DNA of 33,249 nucleotides, taken from positions 1-33,249 of the forward strand of contig JAUIFY010000027.1 in NCBI GenBank assembly GCA_030430245.1, given 5' to 3'. Source of the stretch: a bacterium (GTDB lineage: Bacteria > Desulfobacterota > Binatia > UBA12015). This document shows, piece by piece, positions 15,700 through 25,624 of this stretch. The notes under the pieces are model-generated. The model searched no databases. It saw only the letters and a list, made by a program, of their open reading frames with translations, and was not told where the DNA came from. Within the stretch, counting starts at the first letter, position 1. Every line of letters begins with the position of its first letter. The position numbers and the translations under genes were made by a program.

Positions 15700-17778
15700 A
15701 TGAGCCGGCCATGGTCTCGCCGTGAGTGGGTGTGCTTCGGATGGGCGGCCGCGGCGTATCTGGTCGTCGCGCTCTTCGTTCTGCGCAACGTGCTGCCGGA
15801 GCCAGCCCGTCTGCTGCCCTACAACTCCGACATCGATGCCGCGAACCAGACGATGGGGCACTTCGACCAGTCGATGGTCGTGTCCGTCATCGTGCGCAAC
15901 GCCGACATCCTGGTGACCGAGCCGTGGAAGTTGCTCGGGGACGGTCAGTGCTTTCCGTTCCCGAAGTCCTACACCTTGGGTGAGCACATGTTCGGCGAGG
16001 GCCTGCTGATGGCGATCCCGTGGATGCTCACCGGGGATCCCATTCTCGCCTACAACCTGATGCTCGTTCTGACGCTGTGGATCCCCGGCGTCACGATGTA
16101 TCTCTTCGCGCACCACTTCTTGCGCCGCGCGGCGCCAGCGTTCGTGGCGGGTCTTCTTCTCGCCATGTCGCCGCCGAGGATCATCGACGGCGGGCACCCC
16201 TACCTCCACGCCGAGTTCTGGCTCCCGCTGATCTTGCTCTTCCTGCACCAGGTCTTCGCGAGCCGCTGGCTCTGGCTGCCAGCCGCGGGGATCGCATTGC
16301 TGCTGGCACTCGAGGCGCTGGAGACGATCTACGTTCTTCTGGCCTGCGCGATCGTCACATCGGTCTACGGGCTGTTTCTCGCGGCTCGCTTCCGGTCGGC
16401 GCTTCCGCGCGTGGTCCTGCCGCTTGCGGCGGCCGTCGTGCTCTCGGTCGGGTTCGCCTGGTTCGTCTTGGGCCCGTACTTCGAGACCCGCGAAGCATGG
16501 AGCGTCTTGCGGGGGCGGCCGACCGCGCTCTTTCCGATCGAGACCTATGGCTGGGGCTCGCCGTTCTTCGTCGGGGCGTTCGGTCTCGTGCTGGGCGTCG
16601 TCGGGCTGGTCGATCGCTTGATCCGAAGGCGCGACGTGCACCGGGACGACCCGCGCGTCGCCATGCTCGCCGCGGCCGTCGCGATCGTTTGGGCCTCGGT
16701 CGTGGAGATTCCGATCCCCGGAACCGGGCTCGGGATCCCCGGACTGTTCGCGCTCCTCGCCGAGGTCGTGCCGGGGCTCGACGCGGTTCGCGGGCTCTTC
16801 GCCGTGACGATCGGCCTCTGGGTTCCGGTGGCGTTGCTCGCCGGCTACGGCGCGCTGGTCCTCCTCGAGCGACTTCCGCGCCGCCTCGCGGCCGGAGTCG
16901 CCGCGGCGTTGGCGTTGGGCATCGTGGGCGAACGCTCGGTCCCGGCCTTCGCGGAGTGGAGCTTCGGGACCCCGCTCGAGCTGCTGGCCTGGGACGCGCG
17001 CCCGCCGGAGGACGACATCGAGCTCGTACGAGCGGTCGACCTCGGTCCGGTCTTCGACGTGCCGGTCGCGCCTCCAGAGAACTCGTTGGCGCGTGCGGCG
17101 CAGGCCCGGCACCTGCTGCTCCAGGCCTGGAACCCGAAGCCGTCGTCGAGCTGCTACAATTCCTTCGACACACCGCTTGCGTCGCAGATGGCGCAGCTCG
17201 CGAGCGGACTTCCGAGCCGGGGTGTCGCCGAGGCGATCGCGGCTCTCGGATTCGGCGAGGTGTTGTCGCACGACCGCGCGTGGTGGCCGCCGCACCTGAA
17301 GAGCTGGCGCCGTCGGGCCGCCGATCCGAACGTCTCGGGCGTGATGCCCGAGGTTGGGCGCAGCTCGGGGCTGACGGCGTACCGCCTCGTGCCTCCCGAG
17401 GTGCTCCATGAGGACCTGCATCGACTCGATGGAGCGGGGCGGGGGCCCGCGGTCGAGCTCGTTCGGGGGGACGAGCCGTCGAGTCGGCTCGTGGTCCCGT
17501 TCGTCTTCTCGAACCCCGGACCGGGGACGTTTCGCGGACCGGCGCCTCTACGCCCCCGCGCCGCGAAGCTGCGCTGGCGTTCCGCCGACGGGTCCATCCC
17601 GGTCGAGGAAGACGTGCGCGTGCTCTGGCCGGCGGCGCTGGGCGCGGGCAAGAGCATGAAGGTCGAGGTCTCCGCCGCCCGGCCGCCGGCGCCGGGGACC
17701 TATCGGGTCGAGCTGTCGTCGGCCGACGCTCCGGACGTCGTCGTCGCGAGTCGCGCGGTGCGGGTGCCCGAGGCCTGA
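15700..17778 (+). CDS. Large multi-pass membrane protein, YfhO/GT-C-like
   Basis: 692 residues. About 10-11 hydrophobic spans cover residues ~10-430. The first extracytoplasmic loop reads LLPYNSDIDAANQTMGHFD, and a later loop includes RIIDGGHPYLHAEFWLPL. This resembles GT-C transferases and YfhO-like proteins, which often carry a conserved Asp in loop 1. The C-terminal ~230 residues are soluble and include a beta-rich end (VSAARPPAPGTYRVELSS). The exact function is unknown. ATG 15700 is chosen over GTG 15694, two codons upstream. It is the last gene of the plus-strand run and is convergent with the VWA gene. Confidence 0.65.
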   Translation: MSRPWSRREWVCFGWAAAAYLVVALFVLRNVLPEPARLLPYNSDIDAANQTMGHFDQSMVVSVIVRNADILVTEPWKLLGDGQCFPFPKSYTLGEHMFGEGLLMAIPWMLTGDPILAYNLMLVLTLWIPGVTMYLFAHHFLRRAAPAFVAGLLLAMSPPRIIDGGHPYLHAEFWLPLILLFLHQVFASRWLWLPAAGIALLLALEALETIYVLLACAIVTSVYGLFLAARFRSALPRVVLPLAAAVVLSVGFAWFVLGPYFETREAWSVLRGRPTALFPIETYGWGSPFFVGAFGLVLGVVGLVDRLIRRRDVHRDDPRVAMLAAAVAIVWASVVEIPIPGTGLGIPGLFALLAEVVPGLDAVRGLFAVTIGLWVPVALLAGYGALVLLERLPRRLAAGVAAALALGIVGERSVPAFAEWSFGTPLELLAWDARPPEDDIELVRAVDLGPVFDVPVAPPENSLARAAQARHLLLQAWNPKPSSSCYNSFDTPLASQMAQLASGLPSRGVAEAIAALGFGEVLSHDRAWWPPHLKSWRRRAADPNVSGVMPEVGRSSGLTAYRLVPPEVLHEDLHRLDGAGRGPAVELVRGDEPSSRLVVPFVFSNPGPGTFRGPAPLRPRAAKLRWRSADGSIPVEEDVRVLWPAALGAGKSMKVEVSAARPPAPGTYRVELSSADAPDVVVASRAVRVPEA

Positions 17779-17858
17779 CGGCCCTCCGGTGGAGAGAGGC
17801 TCGCCCGACGCACCGTCGCCGAGCTCGGATGCGCCAGCCGCGCCGCACCGGGCGCACC

Positions 17859-19931
17859 CTAGGGGCCGGCGGGGGGCGCCGTCACCTCGATGGGGCGGGT
17901 CGCGAGGACCGCTTTGTTCTCGCCGTTCCAGTATCGCAGCTCGTAGCGGCCGGGCGCCTTGGGTGCCTTCAGCTTCACCTTCCGCCCGTCGAAGTCGCCG
18001 TTGCGGAGGCGCCTGCCGCCCGTGGCTCGTCCGTCCGCGTCGACGATCTTGACGTCGTCCTGCACCGCGCCGGGCCCGATCCACTCGACCACGAATGCGG
18101 ACTCCGCGGCCACCTGCTCGGGAGCCGACAGCGTGACCTCGCTGGTCGTGACTTCGATGGGACGTGTGGCGAGCACCGCCTTGTTCTCGCCGTTCCAGTA
18201 GTGCAGCTCGTAGTGGCCGGGGTCGGCTGGGGCGGAGAGCTCGACTCGCCGGTTGTCGAAATCGTCGTTCCGCAGACGCTTGTCGCGCACGACGCGGCCG
18301 TTGCCGTTGTTTCCGTCGGGATCGTAGAGGCGTACGGAGTCGTAGCGTCCGCCGGGCCCGGCCCATCCGACGTCGATCCGACGCGCGCGCTCGACCGAGT
18401 CGGGGGCGGTGAGCTCGACGCGCGCTTCGAGGACCTCGATGGGCCGCGTCGCGAGAACGGCCTTGTTCTCTCCGTTCCAGTAGTGAAGCTCGTACGTCCC
18501 GGGCTTGGCGGGTGCGGGCAACGACACGGTCTGGTTCTCCTTGTCGTCATTCCCGAGCCGCTTGTCTCGAACCACCTTGCCGTCGCCGTTCAGCGCGTTC
18601 GGGTCGTAGATCCGTACGGCGTCGTATCGGCCGCCGGGACCGGTCCAACCCACGCGGATCGTTCGTCCGGCCTCGATCTCGTCGGGAGCCGACAGGGCGA
18701 CATCGGCGTCGACGACGTCGATCGACCGTTCCGCGAGGACCGTCTTGTTGTCCGCGTTCCAGTACCGCAGGACGTACTCGCCGGGCTTCGCCGGGGCGAT
18801 CAGCCGAAGCGTTCGGCTTTCGAGGTCGCCGCTGTGTACGGGCGCCTTCCGCAGGATCTTGCCCTCTCCCTGCGACGCGTTCGGATCGTAGATCTGGATC
18901 GCATCGTTCCGCGATCCAGGGCCGACCCATTCGACCTCGATGGGGTGGGCGATCTCGACGGTCTCCGGTGCCGTCACGGAGACGGTGGCCTCCGTGACCT
19001 CGAGGTCCCGCGTCGCGAGCACGCGACGCGCGCGACCGTCCCAGTAGCGGAGCTGCACGGTGCCCAGCTCGGCGGGGGCCGTCATCTTCACCGACCGCTC
19101 TTCGAAGTCACCGTGCTGGAGAGTCGCGGTTCGCACGACCTTTCCCTCTCCCATGCGCGCCGTGGGGTCGAAGACCTGGATCCGGTCGTAGCGGTCGCCG
19201 GGGCCGTCCCAGGTGACGACGAAGCGAGAGGCCTGCTCGACGGATCCCGGCGCGTCGAGGTCGGCCTCGGCCGGCGGCGCGGGATCGGGCTCCGGTGCGG
19301 GTGCGGGAGGGGCGGTCTCCACGACCGCTTGCGACAACGCTTCCGCGAGCTGACCGGCGTCGGAGGCCGAGAGATACATGCCCCCCGTGTTCTCGGCCAG
19401 ACACGCGACCTGTTTGCCCTCCTCGGCGGAGAGGCCGAAGCCGACCACGTGCGCCGTGAAGTCGACGCCGGTCTCCGCGAGCGTCTCACCGAGCGCGCAG
19501 GGGTCGCGATCACAGGTCTCGAGCCCGTCCGTGATCAGGATGACGGTCGCCGCGTCTTCGGTGTACCGAAGCGTCTCGGCGGCCCGCAGGACCGCGTCCG
19601 ACAGGGGCGTCTTCCCCTTGGGCTTGATCGCGTCCGCGGCGGCGGTGATCTTCCCGGCCGAGGACGCGGCGGGAGGGACGAGGAGCTCGATGTCCGCGCA
19701 GTCCGCCTTCCTTCGGTGCCCGTAGGCGAGGAGTCCGATGGACTGGTCGGGGGCGACCGACCCGAGTACCTGGCGCAGGGCCTGCCGCGCGATCTCGATC
19801 TTCGTCTTCCCCTCGATCTGGCCCCACATGGAGCCGGAGGCATCGAGAACGATCACGGATTCGCCGTCCGCGCGGGCCGGGCCCGCCGCGGAGAGGAGGA
19901 GGAAGACGAGGAGGACCGTACGTTCGATCAT
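17859..19931 (-). CDS. Secreted von Willebrand factor A protein with five Ig-like repeats
   Basis: 690 residues with a signal peptide (MIERTVLLVFLLLSAAGPARA). The VWA domain (about 22-204) has an intact metal-ion-dependent adhesion site: D30-x-S32-x-S34, Thr108 in KTPLSDAV, and Asp135 in ILITDGLE. A Pro/Ala linker (207-221) leads into five tandem repeats of about 94 residues, the last about 89. Each has a W-x-GPG-x-RYD core and an IYDPNA-type segment and closes on a YWNGENKAVLATRPIEV-like strand. The layout suggests a ligand- or protein-binding stalk with a metal-dependent binding head. It lies 64 bases downstream of the aldehyde dehydrogenase on the same strand, separated by a hairpin. No cell-wall anchor or C-terminal sorting signal is seen. 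Confidence 0.88.
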   Translation of the reverse strand: MIERTVLLVFLLLSAAGPARADGESVIVLDASGSMWGQIEGKTKIEIARQALRQVLGSVAPDQSIGLLAYGHRRKADCADIELLVPPAASSAGKITAAADAIKPKGKTPLSDAVLRAAETLRYTEDAATVILITDGLETCDRDPCALGETLAETGVDFTAHVVGFGLSAEEGKQVACLAENTGGMYLSASDAGQLAEALSQAVVETAPPAPAPEPDPAPPAEADLDAPGSVEQASRFVVTWDGPGDRYDRIQVFDPTARMGEGKVVRTATLQHGDFEERSVKMTAPAELGTVQLRYWDGRARRVLATRDLEVTEATVSVTAPETVEIAHPIEVEWVGPGSRNDAIQIYDPNASQGEGKILRKAPVHSGDLESRTLRLIAPAKPGEYVLRYWNADNKTVLAERSIDVVDADVALSAPDEIEAGRTIRVGWTGPGGRYDAVRIYDPNALNGDGKVVRDKRLGNDDKENQTVSLPAPAKPGTYELHYWNGENKAVLATRPIEVLEARVELTAPDSVERARRIDVGWAGPGGRYDSVRLYDPDGNNGNGRVVRDKRLRNDDFDNRRVELSAPADPGHYELHYWNGENKAVLATRPIEVTTSEVTLSAPEQVAAESAFVVEWIGPGAVQDDVKIVDADGRATGGRRLRNGDFDGRKVKLKAPKAPGRYELRYWNGENKAVLATRPIEVTAPPAGP
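17868..19265 (-). repeat. Five tandem ~282-bp repeats inside the VWA gene
   Basis: The repeats encode Ig-like modules. The block TTGTTCTCGCCGTTCCAGTA occurs identically at 17914 and 18181 and with one mismatch at 18463. A diverged form is at 18745. Spacings are 267, 282 and 282 bases. The three C-terminal modules end in the same 17 residues (YWNGENKAVLATRPIEV). The two N-terminal modules have diverged. Confidence 0.85.
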
Positions 19932-19954
19932 GCGGCCCCTCGTACTCGAATCCG

Positions 19955-19966
19955 GGTCCCGGGACC
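19955..19966. promoter_or_regulatory. 12-bp palindrome upstream of the VWA gene
   Basis: GGTCCCGGGACC is a perfect self-complementary dodecamer 23 bases before the VWA start codon. It may be an operator or chance in GC-rich DNA. Confidence 0.25.
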
Positions 19967-19969
19967 AAC

Positions 19970-19990
19970 CGCGCGGCGGACGGCCGCGCG
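19970..19990 (-). terminator. Hairpin after the aldehyde dehydrogenase gene
   Basis: An 8-bp perfect stem CGCGCGGC/GCCGCGCG with a 5-base loop lies 5 bases past the dehydrogenase stop on the minus strand. It lacks a T tract, so it may only attenuate or stabilise the transcript end. Confidence 0.45.
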
Positions 19991-19995
19991 AGTCG

Positions 19996-21399
19996 TCAGC
20001 CGGCGATGTTGATCACCTTACGCTGGGTGAACTCGTCCAGCCCCGCGCGGCCGAGCTCCGTGCCGAAGCCGGACTGCTTGGCTCCGCTGAAGGGAATGCC
20101 CGGATCGAGCTCGCCGTGTTTGTTGATCCAGACCGTGCCGGACTCGAGGCGGGCGGCCAGGCTCTTCGCGCGATCCAGGTCGCGAGACCAGACGCTGCCC
20201 CCGAGCCCCTCCGCGCAGCGGTTGATGCGCGCGAGCGCCTCGTCGGCGTCGGAGTACTTGATGACGGGCAGGGCTGGGCCGAACTGCTCCTCGTCCACGA
20301 GTCGTGCGCCTTCCGCGATGTCGCGGACGATGGTGGGCTCGATGAAGTAGCCCGGGCCGTCCTTTGCGGCGCCGCCCGCGATGATCGTGCCCTTGTCGGC
20401 CGCATCCGCGAGGATCGCCTTCACCTTCTCGTACTGGTTCTTGTTCTGAAGCGGCCCGAGCTCCGTTCCCTCCTGCGCTCCGTCGCCGACCTTCTTGGCC
20501 TTGGCGATGGAGGCGAGCTCGTCGCACAGGGAGTCGTAGATGTCCTCGTGCGCGTAGAGCCGCTTCAGTGCGATGCAGATCTGCCCGTTGTTGCCGAACG
20601 CGGCATCGAACAGCTTCGGTGCGATCTCCTTGGGGTCGACGTCGTCGAGGACGAGGCCTGCATCGTTGCCGCCCATCTCGAGCGTGATGCGCTTCACGGT
20701 GGCGGCCGCGCCCGCCATGACCTTCGAGCCGGTCGCGGTGCTGCCGGTGAACGAGATCTTCCGGATGCCCGGATGTTCCGTCATGGCCGACCCGAGATCG
20801 TTCGCGTCGGCGATCACGTTCAGCACGCCGGGGGGCAGCACGTCCTTGATCAGCTCCGCGAGTCGCAGCGTCGACAGCGGCGTCGTCGGGGCCGGCTTCA
20901 CTACGATCGTGTTGCCCGTGAGGAGCGCCGGCGCGAGCTTGAAGCCGACGAGAACCAGCGGAAAGTTCCACGGGATGATCGCGCCGACGACTCCGAGGGG
21001 CATCCGGTGCGACTCGACCCGTCGCTTGTCGCTGTCCTCGAGCACCTCGACCGGCAGATCCATCGCGGCGAAGTGCTTGGTGAACACGCCGAAGCCGAAC
21101 GCCTCGCTCACCGCGTCCTTCAGCGGCTTCCCCTGCTCGCTCGTCAGGATCTGGCCCAGCTCCTGGGCGTTGGCCATCGCGATGTCGGCGATCTTCTCGA
21201 GCGCCGCCCGCCGTTCCTCGATCGGAGTGGCCGCCCACTTCGGGAAGGCCGCCTGCGCCGCCTCGACGGCCCGGTTCAGCTGGGCCTCCGAAGCGCGCGA
21301 ACAGGTCCCGGCCAGCTCCTCGGTCGCCGGGTTCACGACCTCCAGAGTCCCGTCCCCCTTCACCATCCGTCCGTCGATCAGTAGCTCGTAGCTCGGCAT
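19996..21399 (-). CDS. NAD(P)-dependent aldehyde dehydrogenase
   Basis: 467 residues, full length for the ALDH superfamily. Catalytic and cofactor residues are intact: Asn145 in IIPWNFPL, Lys168 in IVVKPAPTTPLS, FTGST (217-221), Glu241 in LEMGGND, and nucleophile Cys275 in FGNNGQICIALKR. The C-terminal PFSGAKQSGFGTELG is also typical. It oxidises an aldehyde to the acid; the short N-terminus and C-terminal motif resemble the succinate-semialdehyde/general ALDH groups, but the substrate cannot be fixed. No strong ribosome site precedes ATG 21399. The upstream 50 bases lead directly into the inverted-repeat cassette. Confidence 0.93.
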   Translation of the reverse strand: MPSYELLIDGRMVKGDGTLEVVNPATEELAGTCSRASEAQLNRAVEAAQAAFPKWAATPIEERRAALEKIADIAMANAQELGQILTSEQGKPLKDAVSEAFGFGVFTKHFAAMDLPVEVLEDSDKRRVESHRMPLGVVGAIIPWNFPLVLVGFKLAPALLTGNTIVVKPAPTTPLSTLRLAELIKDVLPPGVLNVIADANDLGSAMTEHPGIRKISFTGSTATGSKVMAGAAATVKRITLEMGGNDAGLVLDDVDPKEIAPKLFDAAFGNNGQICIALKRLYAHEDIYDSLCDELASIAKAKKVGDGAQEGTELGPLQNKNQYEKVKAILADAADKGTIIAGGAAKDGPGYFIEPTIVRDIAEGARLVDEEQFGPALPVIKYSDADEALARINRCAEGLGGSVWSRDLDRAKSLAARLESGTVWINKHGELDPGIPFSGAKQSGFGTELGRAGLDEFTQRKVINIAG

Positions 21400-21451
21400 C
21401 CAGACCCGCTACCGGATCACCGTCCCCCATGCGACCGCACTGCGTCATCGG

Positions 21452-21475
21452 AGGGGACGTTCGTTACCTTTTCGC
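21452..21475 (+). repeat. Left 24-bp inverted repeat
   Basis: Exact reverse complement of 22802-22825. A nearby second motif at 21480-21488 (GTTACCTTT) supplies the stop codon region of the enclosed minus-strand gene. Confidence 0.9.
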
Positions 21476-21480
21476 GGTTG

Positions 21481-22635
21481 TTACCTTTTTCGGCGCCGCG
21501 GTGGGGCGAGCCGGGACGATCGCTCGCTCGGGGGGCTCTGGTACTCGGGTGTGAACGACAGATCACACGCGTGTCCCGCGTAGAACTCGTCGCACGTGAA
21601 GGCGGTGGAATCCGGGACGACTCCGAAGTCACAAGCGAAGCGCACCTGACCGACCGGCCCGCTGGCGAGCGGTGCGCCGACGTACGAGAGCGCGACCCGA
21701 CCCGTGGGCGCGCCGTCGGAGCCCGTCAGACGCGCACGGATGCGCGCGTCCCACCATGCGACGATCATCGAGCCGTCCGGCGCGGAGGCGACGTGCGGGT
21801 CGAGTCCATAGTCCGCATCCAGGCTCACGTGAAGCTCGGCCCCGACCTTCTTCCCCGCCTTCGAGAATCTCTGGAGAGTGATGCTGCCGTCGAGGTCGGA
21901 ATGGCCATCCTCGCTCATCCACACCACGGCGAATGCGGCCGAAGCGGCGCCGGCGACGTCGAGCTGCCCGTAGTTGCCCTGGTAGCCATCCGACACGGTG
22001 TTGGCGAGGAACGTGGGGCCCGTCGGCTGTCCGGACACGGCCATGCGCCGTCCGAACGTGCCTTCGCCGCTGCCGGGGTAGCCGCTCGGGTTCGGCCCTC
22101 CGAGGTAGAAGTCGTAGCCTTCCCAGACCACGACGAATCCGTCGTTGCGCGATGCGATCTCCGGATTGATCGGGATTTCCGCTTCGGAATATGCGGACTC
22201 GAAGACCGTACGAACGGGACTCGTGTCGAAGTCGGCGGAGAATCGGCGGGCGAAGATGCACGGTTCGATCGAACACGGCCCGGACGCCTCTTCGGCGTTT
22301 TACGCGACCATGAAGTTCCCGCTCGTATCGGCCGCGATTGCATGGTTGTTGTCGCGGTCGCCCGTTCCGCCCTCGTCGTGACCGGGCTCGCTGACCCGGA
22401 AGTCCGGCCCCGCCGGGATGCCCGTCGCGAAGAAGCGTCGTCCTCGAATCTCGTCTGCTTCGTTGAACGCGTCCCAGACGATCATGAAGTTCCCCGCAGG
22501 ATCGACCGCGACCTGGGGGTCTGGACCCGAGATGCCGGTATTGAGCCGAAACGGGGGCCCCAGCGGGAGGGGCTCGGTGGCGCGCGCCAGGCCGGGTGTC
22601 AGAGCGGCGGCCACGGCGGCGCGGACGATCCGCAT
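21481..22635 (-). pseudogene. Secreted beta-repeat protein interrupted by an in-frame TAA
   Basis: One continuous minus-strand frame from ATG 22633-22635 to 21481 is broken only by TAA at 22302-22300. The N-terminus is a signal peptide (MRIVRAAVAAALTPGLARA). Before the stop are 111 codons ending TSGNFMVA; after it the frame resumes at NAEEASGPCSIEPCIFARRF. The product is a paralog of the N-terminal part of the protein at 29062-32463: both carry GNFMV(I/V)W-type repeats, NPEI followed by FVVVWEGYD, and YQGxYG. The paralog has Tyr (TAC) at the aligned site, so a single TAC-to-TAA change would explain the stop. This gene lacks the Cys-rich and C-terminal domains. Its natural stop and last residues fall in the inverted-repeat end. 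Confidence 0.8.
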
Positions 22636-22801
22636 CGGGGAGCTCGAAGGGCCGTCCGGCACGGCCCCAGACCGTAGGTCGCCCCGTCGTTCCCGGTCAA
22701 TCGGTGCCTCGCAGGGACGGTCTCGGGTCCTGGGAGCGCTCGTTGCGCCTCTCGTCGGCTCCCTCTGCGGAGAGTCCGCAGGGCGCGAAAGGTAACAGGT
22801 G

Positions 22802-22825
22802 GCGAAAAGGTAACGAACGTCCCCT
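22802..22825 (-). repeat. Right 24-bp inverted repeat
   Basis: Exact reverse complement of 21452-21475. It begins the outer boundary 17 bases before the groESL terminator stem. Confidence 0.9.
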
Positions 22826-22842
22826 TCCACCGTTCCACGGAA

Positions 22843-22874
22843 AAGGGGCGCGAGGATTCTTCCTCGCGCCCCTT
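22843..22874 (-). terminator. groESL transcription terminator
   Basis: Perfect 14-bp stem AAGGGGCGCGAGGA/TCCTCGCGCCCCTT with a 4-base loop. Read on the minus strand the stem is followed by TTCCG, giving a CCCCTTTT run, so it is a good intrinsic terminator for groEL. On the plus strand the tail is CGTGC. Confidence 0.85.
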
Positions 22875-22878
22875 CGTG

Positions 22879-22898
22879 CTTCACGTGGTGACGTGAAG
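22879..22898 (-). terminator. Second hairpin directly after groEL
   Basis: An 8-bp perfect stem CTTCACGT/ACGTGAAG with a GGTG loop lies 5 bases past the groEL stop and just before the main terminator. It probably helps end or protect the transcript. Confidence 0.5.
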
Positions 22899-22903
22899 GC
22901 GGC

Positions 22904-24595
<1,692 letters not shown>

Positions 24596-24883
24596 TCACT
24601 CGATCACGCCGAGGATGTCGTCCTCGCGGAGGATCAGGTGCTCTTCGCCCTCGATCTTGATCTCGGTGCCGGCGTACTTGCCGAAGAGGATCTTGTCGCC
24701 GCTCTTCACGTCCAGGGGCTGGACCTTGCCGTCCTCGTTCACCTTGCCCTTGCCGACGGCGACGACCTTGCCCTCCTGGGGCTTCTCCTTCGCCGTATCG
24801 GGGATGATGATGCCCCCGGCCGACGTCGTCTCTTCGTCGACGCGCTTGACGATGACGCGGTCCTGCAACGGTCGGATCTTCAT
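24596..24883 (-). CDS. groES: Co-chaperonin GroES (Hsp10)
   Basis: 95 residues, normal length. It has [18 protein letters not shown], the mobile loop [18 protein letters not shown] and the C-terminal [12 protein letters not shown]. It caps the GroEL cage. It is the first gene of the operon. The ribosome site is AAGGAGAGG, and the promoter candidate lies at 25007-25034. Confidence 0.98.
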   Translation of the reverse strand: MKIRPLQDRVIVKRVDEETTSAGGIIIPDTAKEKPQEGKVVAVGKGKVNEDGKVQPLDVKSGDKILFGKYAGTEIKIEGEEHLILREDDILGVIE

Positions 24884-25006
24884 GTGTACGTCCCTCTCCT
24901 TTCGCTCCCCCCAACTCGGGGAAAACCCTCAACTTCGCGATCGAATTTTCGTTTTTGGCCCGCGCGTGGAGCCGTGCAAGCCACCACGACGGTGGAAACG
25001 GCCTGC

Positions 25007-25034
25007 GATGTAATCACCGTCGCGGGCGTGTCAA
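25007..25034 (-). promoter_or_regulatory. Likely housekeeping promoter of groESL
   Basis: On the minus strand a perfect -35 box TTGACA (25034-25029) is followed 16 bases later by TACATC (25012-25007) as -10. The leader to groES is about 120 bases. I find no CIRCE element (TTAGCACTC-N9-GAGTGCTAA) and no clear sigma-32 box here. Confidence 0.55.
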
Positions 25035-25042
25035 CGGGGGTT

Positions 25043-25070
25043 GCTGAAAGAAATCTCGCTTTCTTTCAGC
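25043..25070 (-). terminator. 11-bp palindrome at the end of the DUF507 pair, just upstream of the groESL promoter
   Basis: Perfect stem GCTGAAAGAAA/TTTCTTTCAGC with a 6-base loop. The TGA stop of the small DUF507-like gene (25066-25068) is inside the stem. It has no T tract. The near edge is 8 bases from the groESL -35 box, so it may act as a transcript end, an operator, or both. Confidence 0.6.
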
Positions 25071-25236
25071 GTGGCCGGCTTTGGCCCTGCGGAGCGCCGC
25101 GCTCGAGGTGCCGAGCGAGCGACTTTTTGACCTGGGCGAGCGCGATGCGCTCGTTCGGAACCTTCGCACCGCCCTTCTTCAGGATCGCGAGGACCCGGTG
25201 GGCGAGGTGGGAGGATGCAGCTTCGCTGAGAATCAT
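25066..25236 (-). CDS. Small DUF507-like protein
   Basis: A 56-residue protein: MILSEAASSHLAHRVLAILK, then GAKVPNERIALAQVKKSLAR, ending in a basic tail. The LSE-x(5)-LAHxVL start and the ERxALxxVKKSL segment resemble the first gene of the DUF507 pairs found in deltaproteobacteria; the function of the family is unknown. It is cut shorter than usual (~90 residues). It starts 10 bases after the companion gene and shares its direction. Confidence 0.7.
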   Translation of the reverse strand: MILSEAASSHLAHRVLAILKKGGAKVPNERIALAQVKKSLARHLERGAPQGQSRPR

Positions 25237-25246
25237 GGCGTGTGCT

Positions 25247-25534
25247 TCAGGCGGGGAAGCCGCGTTCCTCCGCGAGCTTCTCCTTGATCCGGCGGACGAT
25301 CATGCGTCGGTCGAGGCCGAGGCCGTCGCGCCCCGCCGCCTTGAGGTGTTGATCCGCCATGCGCTCCGCGTCCCGCTCGAGCTCGGCGACGGCTTTGAAA
25401 TAGACCTCGAACTCCGAGACCAGTGCCTTTTCCGCCACTTCGTGACTCGTGCCGAGCTCGATCGCGTCGGCGCGTACGAGCTCGTCGACGACCGCCTTCG
25501 CAACGGCCTGCAGCTGTGTCTGGGAGATTCCCAC
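25247..25534 (-). CDS. DUF507-family protein
   Basis: 95 residues if it starts at GTG 25532-25534: VGISQTQLQAVAKAVVDELV, then EKALVSEFEVYFKAVAELER, ending RRIKEKLAEERGFPA. It is an all-helical, charged small protein matching the DUF507 pattern; no biochemical role is known. TTG about 12 codons upstream is an alternative start. It is the first gene of the pair and divergent from ldcA across 90 bases, so both promoters must be in 25535-25624. That gap holds an imperfect dyad CAAACCGG/CCGTTTG at about 25567-25588. Confidence 0.72.
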   Translation of the reverse strand: MGISQTQLQAVAKAVVDELVRADAIELGTSHEVAEKALVSEFEVYFKAVAELERDAERMADQHLKAAGRDGLGLDRRMIVRRIKEKLAEERGFPA

Positions 25535-25624
25535 CTCGAGGCTTCGTTTGAACCACTGGCGAGCTACCAAACCGGATGTTCCGTTTGCAAGGTGCTGGCA
25601 AATCGGGACATTCCGGAGGGGAGG

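Larger units (their letters stand above)
21452..22825. mobile_element. Inverted-repeat-bounded cassette holding a broken gene
   Basis: A perfect 24-bp inverted repeat bounds this 1374-base stretch: 21452-21475 on one side, its exact reverse complement at 22802-22825 on the other. Its core is GGGGACGTTCGTTACCTTTT. Inside each end a second GTTACCTTT copy follows in the same orientation, at 21480 on the left (17 bases in) and as AAAGGTAAC 22788-22796 on the right (18 bases in). No transposase lies within and no target-site duplication is visible. It could be a non-autonomous element, or two REP-like repeats that happen to flank the gene. Confidence 0.5.
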
